Positions 57,092 through 64,000 of a DNA stretch of 64,000 nt are shown piece by piece; the stretch's first letter is position 1, and every line of letters begins with the position of its first letter. The DNA comes from Xanthostigma xanthostigma (taxonomy: Eukaryota; Arthropoda; Insecta; Raphidioptera; Raphidiidae): contig OY754469.1 in the NCBI GenBank assembly GCA_963575645.1, forward strand, positions 21,036,001 through 21,100,000, in the 5' to 3' direction. The notes beneath the pieces were generated by a model that was not told the origin of the DNA, made no database searches, and saw only the letters and a program-made list of their open reading frames with translations. The position numbers were made by a program, and so were the translations under genes.

Positions 57092-57459
57092 TCTTTTTAT
57101 ATACAAAAATCTCGTGTAACAATGCTCATCCGCGTCTTCAAAACCACTGAAATTTTGTAAGTGTGTCCTGCTTGGTCCAACTTACCTACGCTATACAGGA
57201 TAGTTTTATTAAATATTGTGTACAAAATTACGGTGTTTTGTGAAAATAAACTTTTTTAGTAACATGCAGCGACATCTCCGAGAATTTATTTAAAGTTATT
57301 AGTTCAGAAGCAAATCTGGTAGAATTTGATCAAAACTATTAGTTCAGTTCAGACGTCAGGCCGCAAATGAAATACAGTTTGCAGAATTATTTTATCGCAC
57401 TCGGGGGAATCTTCAATAGGCAATCTACAAATCCGGGCGAAGACGGACCGAACCGCTAG
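57092..57459 (+). mobile_element. Helitron-like non-autonomous element (copy 2)
   Basis: Starts TC after A and ends GACGGACCGAACCGCTAG before T. Colinear with 22935-23240. It is ~60 bp longer, partly through a short internal duplication around CTATTAGTTCAG (two occurrences near 57297 and 57335). No coding capacity. Confidence 0.58.
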
Positions 57460-57464
57460 TATTT

Positions 57465-58190
57465 ATATAAATCTTTGTATTGTCATGAGTTTCTTAATGC
57501 GTGTGCAAAATTTCAAATTACTCAGACGTTTGGAAGTGGGTGAAAATTAATTTGAAATATTCTATTCAATAGATAAATATGCATACCTACAAGTGAAATT
57601 AAAAAATAGTATTAAAATAAAAACAAAAATATTTTAATCTAGTTATTTGAAGGTATATTTATTGACAAAGTAAATAAATTCAAGGCAAGTAAAAATTGAT
57701 ACACATCGATGAAATATTTTATTTTTAAATAATTGATTGATCTCCAGTTTTGGTTTTACTGCGCTTCCTTGCAGTGTGCTTCGCTTCAAACGAATTAAAG
57801 TAATAAAATTTAATCTCTGCACTCCGGTGTGCGCTGGTCGTTTATCTAAAACCCAACTGAATTGCTTCAAATATATAACTTAAGTGAAATTCAAATTTTG
57901 TGGTCACCAGTCAATTTAAAATATAAGTACCTAATATTTAAAATTTAAGTATAACTATAACAGTGGGAGAAAAGCATCATACGATTTAAAATCATTTAGG
58001 CTCACTTTTAAGTTAAAAAATAATGAATTCACAAAAGAAAAGTATTTCAAGTTTCTTGCGCATTAAAAAAACTCTTATTTTCTATCTTGAAATTAGAAAG
58101 GATCCTTCTTGGCATAAGTATATTTTATTTCCGTACACAAGATTCTTGAAATTAAATTTTCTATTTAAAACTATCAGTCCGTTCCGGTTC
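57465..58190. other. AT-rich stretch; possible old repeat at 57.65-57.87 kb
   Basis: A 75-codon minus frame (57643-57870) starts MKQFSWVLDKRPAHTGVQRL in a GC-richer patch ending in AATAAA-rich sequence. No family is recognised. It may be a repeat tail or a gene fragment. Confidence 0.3.
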
Positions 58191-58195
58191 CATCC

Positions 58196-58360
58196 AGATG
58201 CAAAAGAACGGAAGGGAGAGGGAGGAACGTGAGTATGCACGTTCATTAGTTTACCGAGATGAATGTTGTGTCCAAATTTCATGATGATCGGACTTACCGT
58301 TCACAAGTTTTTGTCGGACGGACAGATTTTGAGTTGTAAATACATACATATAATATATAA
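58196..58360 (-). repeat. Repeat family C (copy 3, inverted)
   Basis: Matches the inverse of 32481-32645, including the GAACGTGAGTATGCACGTTC stretch and the TTTACCGAGATGAATG and TTTTTGTCGGACGGACAGAT blocks. Confidence 0.78.
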
Positions 58361-58369
58361 ATAAATTCA

Positions 58370-60540
58370 AAATAAGGTTCTTTCCATTAGTAACCAATAT
58401 TGTGTCACTATAATGTTATCTATAAAGAGTAAAATTGTTTTACTTGTCGACATTTTTTAAATTTTTTTTTACCTGATAATGACAACGTAGTTGTCAAAAC
58501 ACGTAATAAAATTTTGTTTTTAACAATTGTTGTCGGAAATATAACCTCTCTTATTTTCAAGTTGTAAAAAATTAAATAGTACTATGAATCGTTGTTATAC
58601 TATTTATCGACAAAATTATATAATTTTATTTACTTGCACGAAATAGTATGTATCTAGAACGTAATGGAGACTATTATATTACTAATTACATGACTATTAT
58701 GTGACATTGTCGGAAAACAATCGTCAGTAATTTACAACAGGTACACGAGTCATAATATCAATACGTTGAAGATACATACTACATTTTTTTCACGTAGTCC
58801 TAATAAAATAGCTAGTTTTCACTTAATTTTTTGACACTTCGAGCGTCACAACTATTTGGTTGTTTATGAAAACTACGCCTACTTCGGATCGCCATATAAC
58901 TGACAGGTCATTTATGGAAATTATTGTTGATCTGGCTAGATCACATTTTTTTTTTTTTGTACAAAATGGGTCATTTTATGACCACCATAGAGGCATGGAA
59001 AGCAATAATTTATAAAGAAGTGTTAAAAAAGGTTTTATTAATTTTTTTATACGATAGGGCATAAAAAAAATACTTGGTGGACGGCGCACCTGTACAAAAA
59101 AAACAGCATAAAAGGATATAGCAGACAGTATGGCACTGCAGTAGAGCAGATGATTCTCCGTTCCAAGGACATACTATATAGTTTATATACGGTGTCCCGA
59201 TTCCACTCAATACTGAGTTCCTTTGTCGTTCAATAGTCGGAACGCCTGCTCTGTCGCTAGAACGAGCATTCGCAATGGGGAAACACGTCAAGTAAGAACG
59301 CAGTGCTGAGATTTTTTTCGGCACAGAATTTAGCCCATTTTTTCAAAAAAATTGGTAGATTTTTGAATGGTGGTAAAAATAAATCGAAAAAACTAACAAC
59401 AAAAAACTATTATTTGCGTTCGAAATTTTGCGTGTTGTGCTGTGATAATTGTCCCGCGGGTGATTTTGCTCTTTGTGACGTTTTGGTTAGAAATACATAA
59501 TTGTAGTATTAAAGGTGATTATTGATTTGTATTAATTATATTTATTATTTTAGTTACAATTAGTACTGTAGTAATGTAGATACTATCTTACTCCTTGCAA
59601 TAAACAATAAAATATTTCCGGTAAGTTAAGGGCGTTGCTTCCGCAATCAAATTAGGAAGGTGAGAATATCACCTAGCGATATTTTAAATCACTATTATTT
59701 AAATGACGTGCCAGTATTAGTTCCAAACATTTATCATTTTTTCAAAAAAAATTGAGATAGGTTAATATTATATCAACAAATTCCGAACATAATATTAAAT
59801 TTACATGATAATATTATTAAAATCGAATAAATCTTGTTACAATTGAAATAGTATCGTATACAAAAAAGGGTTAATATTAGCATTAGAAGGGTGGGGTATA
59901 TAAATATGTATATAGACCAAGGGTGGTAAAAAGTCTCTATGACAAATTATACATAATTACTTTGACAAATAGGAAATATCTTTCATTCAAATAATTTATT
60001 AAATCAATAAATGCCAGCACGAAAAGTAAACAAGAGGATATTGACAAAACATGTTCAATTTTGTGACAATAATAAAAACAATAGAATTTTTGGAAGCGGT
60101 TAAAATAGTATAGTTATGTCATTAAAAACTGCTCTAAAAATAAAGAATTTTTTTGGATCATTCACAATTAGTTATTATTATTTTTTGAACAAATAACCGA
60201 AATAGTTTTGTCAGCGTGAAATCAAATAATTGTGTTATCAATATGACTTCCATCAGTGGGCATTTTCAATAAATCATCTAAGTCAGCCGCCATTTTTTTA
60301 GTCGAACTATATCAATAGAGTCTGTATTTTTCTTAAATTATAAAAAACAAACTTGAAAATTCCATATTATTATTTTTTAGGTATAAACAAATCAATAATC
60401 ACTAAAAAACACAGTTTCAGTCTTTCAGTCAAAATAATTTTATAAAAAAGTAGTTAAAATAAGTGGCTTATTAAAATACAAAAAAAAAAAAATTATATCC
60501 ATATTTATAATCGTCGCTAAAATATTTGCTTTGGATCGCT
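58370..60540. other. AT-rich stretch; GC-richer patch 59,060-59,320
   Basis: The patch carries overlapping frames on both strands (104 codons minus, 65 plus), a CATTCGCAATGGGGAAAC start-like site and a CAA|GTAAGA donor-like site near 59294. No family is recognised. Promoter or repeat cannot be told apart. Confidence 0.3.
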
Positions 60541-60559
60541 ATATAACGTGCTTATATTA

Positions 60560-60682
60560 TAATATCGTGCTTCGCGTGGGCTGCTTGCTTGTTCGCTCGT
60601 TAACTAGCTATATTTATAACCGGACAGCCGTGATCGGTAGTGGGGGTGGCTCAAAGCAACGAGGAAGGTGAAAGGTTAAATC
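60560..60682 (+). promoter_or_regulatory. Candidate core promoter and 5' leader
   Basis: A GC-richer block with TATATTTATAACC at about 60609-60621 as a TATA-like element, then ~60 bp of leader (GACAGCCGTGATCGG, GAGGAAGGTGAAAGG) up to an ATG at 60683. The layout is that of a TATA promoter with a short leader. Confidence 0.3.
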
Positions 60683-60706
60683 ATGGTCACGGAAACTCCA
60701 GCACAG
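60683..60706 (+). CDS. Candidate first coding exon (8 codons)
   Basis: ATG in context AAATCATGG opens MVTETPAQ and ends exactly at GCACAG|GTGAGA, a consensus donor, phase 0. A TATA-like element lies ~65 bp upstream. Composition differs clearly from the AT-rich flanks. The remaining exons would lie downstream, possibly beyond the window. The product cannot be named from 8 residues. Confidence 0.33.
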
Positions 60707-60768
60707 GTGAGACATTATAATATATATTTTTGAATACAACCCTGACACCGTGCGTACCTATTGGAGTC

Positions 60769-60889
60769 ACGTGTCTCACACCACAAAAGTTCTCCGCTAA
60801 CATAATTTAGAAATATAATACACAAAGAGAATACGAAACCAACAACGTCTCTCACACCATAACTGTCCCGTCTCTGCCACCACAATGTA
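60769..60889 (+). repeat. Short dispersed repeats (CTCTCACACCATA), first cluster
   Basis: TGTCTCACACCACA at 60770 and GTCTCTCACACCATAACTGTCCCG at 60848 recur in diverged form at 62704 and 62811. Confidence 0.6.
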
Positions 60890-61079
60890 TAAAATAAATA
60901 CAGGTACAGAGTGTATCGAAATTTGAATCGACAGATCTGAAAGATAGACTCCACACTAAATTTTAAAGTGCGCATGACAAAAAAAACTCAGTTTGTAAGA
61001 GAAAAAATATACTGTGTATATTTTACACCACACACTGCAGAAGTAAAACTGGCATAAGTGTAAATAAATAATAACGACA

Positions 61080-61150
61080 GCTATCGCCGAAATCGAACCT
61101 GCTACCCTTAAGTTCCGAGGCAACTGTTCTAACTCGCCGCCACCTTAGCT
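61080..61150 (-). mobile_element. tRNA-derived SINE head (minus strand)
   Basis: The minus strand has an A-box-like TGGCGGCGAGTTAGA (about 61128-61143) and B-box GGTTCGATTTC (61089-61099), with tRNA-like text (CCTCGGAACTTAAGGGT) between. The body would extend leftwards, but its end is not visible. Confidence 0.55.
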
Positions 61151-61464
61151 ATTGCTTACAGCGGATTTTTATAGGATATGGTATATGTACATTGCGACAC
61201 GTTCGTTACATTTTCAATCTCAGCAATGGATTTTACCCTACCGTGCCAAAAGAAGTTTTACTTCAAGAACACACCTGAAAGTTTTATTTTGTTAAGATAA
61301 TTCTAAAGACGCATATAGATGCGTTACGTAACCGTATCCATATCAAACCCGGGAACGGTAATGCACACTTAAACACCATAATATCGATTTTTATGCCTAT
61401 ATGAATGAGTATATCGGCTAGGCTTTATCCTATCACCCATTACCTTGAGTAATTTTAAAATAGG

Positions 61465-61893
61465 ACCGGGCGGGGTGGCGTAGTGGCGACAGCACTAGAC
61501 TCGCATTCGGGAGGTACCGCGTTCGAATCCCGGCGGGATCGATGTGGCTGCCACTTTTTCCTGCTGCCTCTCGCCGAGAAACGATAATTCCTGTACCGGC
61601 CATCTTGTTAAGGTTTTCCGTGGTTTCCCTCAATAATTCCAGATCAATATCGAGATGGTTCCTTACTCAAGGCCATAGCCGACTACCTGTCAAACTCCTA
61701 TGTTCAAAACTTGCCTACCTTATCCTAATGTCCTAAAATTTCTTCATTCGCCCATTGCTATTAATTAAATGGAAGTTTAAAAGAAGTAGAAAATAACAGG
61801 AAAATAGTAATGGTGCGAATGACGCCTGTTATGACTTTATGTCGATAAACGGACGTTAAACGCATTATTATTAATATATTAATATTAAATAAA
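61465..61893 (+). mobile_element. tRNA-derived SINE, ~430 bp
   Basis: A-box TGGCGTAGTGG (61476-61486) and B-box GTTCGAATCC (61521-61530) lie in a tRNA-like head. They are followed by a body with TTTTCCGTGGTTTCCCTCAA and a tail GATAAACGGACGTTAAACGC then ATTATTATTAATATT. The minus frame 61433-61633 (AGIRTRYLPNASLV) is the usual false protein from such heads. No clear target duplication was found. Confidence 0.88.
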
Positions 61894-61899
61894 CAAGCG

Positions 61900-62265
61900 G
61901 ACTAATTATTATTTTATGTTACCGGGGAACTGACGTTTGTTAAGTTCTGCTGAGTGATGCTTTGTCACCGATGGCAGAGCTAACAAACCATTTATTCGAG
62001 AATAATATTAGAAAAAAGAAAACAAAACTTGTTGGCTTTACTAACGGTGGCACAGCAACGATGTAGATCTTGGTTTAGGTTGTCAATCAATCGGCAACGC
62101 ATAATGTGATTTCAATTTTTTTTAAATAATCAGTGCAGCTAAAAGTAAAATTTTCCCAGCCACGCTCACTTATTTAAATCTAAAAATTACAGCTATGTTT
62201 TTGTCTTTTTTTGCTCGTCCCATTTCCGCGTCACTACAGAAACGACTAATAGAAATACTTTCGTT
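61900..62265. other. Stretch with no supported feature
   Basis: Mixed composition; no repeats or frames of note. Confidence 0.45.
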
Positions 62266-62274
62266 ACGTTTTAT

Positions 62275-62496
62275 CCATAGAGATATTACAATAGAGTACG
62301 CGAGAGAGTAGTGAAAGTGTCTGCAATTAAGAGAGAGAACAGTTCTTTATCTCTATGGCAACTAATGATGCAAAACAATGCTGATTTGAGTAAACAAATT
62401 TCTTGCTTTCTGCAGCGTTCTCTCTCTTAACTGAGTTGCCTTTCACTTATGGCAAACATACGCACTAGCGTACTCTATTTACTTATATCTCTATGG
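62275..62496. mobile_element. Foldback MITE, 222 bp
   Basis: CCATAGAGATAT...AATAGAGTACGC at the left and GCGTACTCTATT...ATATCTCTATGG at the right are near-perfect inverted ends. Inner AAGAGAGAGAAC pairs with GTTCTCTCTCTT. Flanks TTTTAT and TTTTAG are similar, but the duplication is not exact. Confidence 0.8.
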
Positions 62497-62703
62497 TTTT
62501 AGCTAGGTATATCACTATATCCTTTTGATATCACTGTGGCTAAAGAAGTTTAACTTCAAAAAGATGTGATAATATACAACATTCAAGGTTACTTTTGACT
62601 TGTTTCGTGACATCGTTATAATATTTATATGTGGAAAGCGTGTATCCTAGACAAACTAGAAATAATAATACTTGTAAGACACTTTATAGACGTCAGTAAG
62701 TCA

Positions 62704-62851
62704 TGTTTCTCACACCATATTGCCCCGTTTCTTCCACCGTCACATGTTTTATACACAATACTGCCATACTTTGAATGCCACTTCATTTCTACACGTATGT
62801 TATGCTATGTCTCTCACACCATAAATGTCTCGTTGCTTACACCATGTAGCT
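62704..62851 (+). repeat. Short dispersed repeats (CTCTCACACCATA), second cluster
   Basis: GTTTCTCACACCATATTGCCCCG at 62704 and GTCTCTCACACCATAAATGTCTCG at 62811, about 107 bp apart. Related to 60769-60889. Confidence 0.6.
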
Positions 62852-62854
62852 TAG

Positions 62855-63540
62855 AATATATTATGTACTTTATAATAATATATAAAATCTATAACGATTT
62901 GTAGGTTAAAAAATATAGAGTGTACCGAACTCTCAAACGTACTATACCACTATTATACTACTATACCATGTAAACAATTGTTTAAATTGCGAAAAAGAAT
63001 AAAATAATTTGTAATCTATTTACAGATCTCAAAAACATTGTTTTTTTCTTTTACTTTCTCTTGAAAAATGATTACATAAATCAAAACCTTTTTGAACTCA
63101 CAGTATAGGTAGGTACTGTATTTATAACCTTCGTTAGCATATTTATCAAATTTATGTTAAGTCGCGTTTATCATTTAAAAGAAAATTACAGAATATAGAT
63201 AGAGAATTATCTTTTTAAGTTTCATCTACGTTTCGTGTCGAAAATCAATCTGGAGTCATGAATGAGCAGAAGAATGAAAAGAGAAACAAAACAATTCTCA
63301 AAACCCAGAAGCAACTTATAAATCGAAATGTATTAATATATTGTTACAGTCAAGATGATATTTTTCCCGTCCCATTTCAATAAAGATTATACGTGCTTGT
63401 TTTATCTATACAAAAACTGGATTGTACATATTATATAGGTAGATTAGAGATTTACAGACGCTCAACAACTGAGAATTATAATAAGTGTTCCTTTTAATCA
63501 CGCAATATTTAAAATATTCAGTTGTCAATTTGGAAAAATT
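62855..63540. other. AT-rich stretch, nothing recognised
   Basis: No coding or repeat structure seen. Confidence 0.5.
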
Positions 63541-63544
63541 TTAC

Positions 63545-63895
63545 ATATATTCAACTGGTTACCATCAGGACTCAAACCTGAATCTCTCAATTTCGCGCGT
63601 TGTTTGATTTAAATCAGTGATTCTCAAAGTGAATACCGCTCCCTGGTGGGTGCTGCAGCAATCCAGGGGGGTGGTGATGGCAACAGGTGCATATGAGGGC
63701 GATGAATTTTGAGTTCAAAAATAGTTTCATATTTTCAAACTGCAATGTTTCTAATTTACATCTTTTTTTACTATAAATATTTAACGAAAAAAGTAGAAAA
63801 AAAAAGCATTTCTGCATAGGGGGCGGTAGGCCAAATAAGTTTGGGAACCACTGATTTAAATCAACCAACACAGTAGCAAACACTGTGCTATAAAA
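63545..63895 (-). mobile_element. tRNA-derived SINE head, interrupted by hAT element
   Basis: On the minus strand, A-box TAGCACAGTGTT (63879-63890) and B-box GGTTTGAGTCC (63568-63578) lie on opposite sides of the hAT insertion. With the hAT element removed they are ~50 bp apart, close to tRNA spacing. The GGTAACCAG region follows the B-box. Confidence 0.5.
63615..63853. mobile_element. hAT non-autonomous element, 239 bp, perfect 8-bp TSD
   Basis: CAGTGATTCTCAAAGTG and AAGTTTGGGAACCACTG are inverted ends. ATTTAAAT is duplicated exactly at 63607-63614 and 63854-63861. GGTGGGTGCTGCAGCA and GGGGGCGG patches are typical of this MITE type. It lies between the A and B boxes of a SINE. The 89-codon minus frame across it is spurious. 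Confidence 0.92.
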
Positions 63896-64000
63896 TCAAT
63901 AATTTCATTTTTAGTGTTAGAGGTTTTTTGGCGGTACTATTCACTATCAATCTGTATAAGATAGAGAAAACAAAACTCTCTACATTTACTTCCCCAATGT

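Noticed and set aside
61433-61633. 66-codon minus frame, AGIRTRYLPNASLV
   Set aside because: It is the reverse translation of the SINE's tRNA-like head, a well-known source of false proteins.

Overview
The window looks like strongly AT-rich insect nuclear DNA, probably intergenic or deep-intronic. Evidence for an insect is the mariner-like transposase with an insect-type helix-turn-helix, non-autonomous hAT and Harbinger-like elements, Penelope-like and Helitron-like repeats, tRNA-derived SINEs, and the frequent TAGGTACCTAC-type runs. I cannot fix the order from sequence alone. There are no bacterial features, no rRNA, no CRISPR array, and no complete recognisable host gene.

Layout. 1-5,240: a cut-off Harbinger-like MITE, a repeat shared with 54.5 kb, a possible first exon (1745-1851), a terminal-inverted-repeat element carrying four 156-bp tandem units, and a large foldback. 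5,640-6,510: a possible LTR fossil with a 62-bp tandem. 7-18.4 kb: sparse DNA with a few MITEs, a GC-richer island near 17.3-17.6 kb and a possible short first exon at 18.31 kb. 19-21 kb: three TIR or foldback elements. 22.6-24.6 kb: Helitron-like DNA, a 146-bp MITE and an internally deleted mariner-like element with DD41D spacing. 26-28.3 kb: a Penelope-type motif, a hAT element holding a nested 118-bp palindrome, and a composite foldback with a tRNA-like cloverleaf. 29-31 kb: two candidate signal-peptide first exons and a TIR repeat. 31.5-37 kb: hAT, pogo-like, Penelope-type foldback and Harbinger-like elements. 38-41 kb: a hAT element, a convincing 84-bp candidate coding exon on the minus strand, and an unplaced 109-codon ORF. 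42-48.6 kb: a repeat with a 125-bp tandem, a cluster of perfect palindromes, and a Penelope GIY-YIG remnant split by a hAT element with a perfect 8-bp duplication. 50-60 kb: mostly unannotated DNA with scattered repeat copies and a strong hairpin. 60.5-63.9 kb: a candidate promoter and first exon, SINEs, a foldback, and a hAT element inserted into a SINE.

Host coding potential is limited to short candidate exons. They were chosen because a short open frame ends at a plausible splice donor in sequence less AT-rich than its surroundings. They lie on both strands and cannot be assigned to one gene. The window is mainly a record of nested, non-autonomous transposons.
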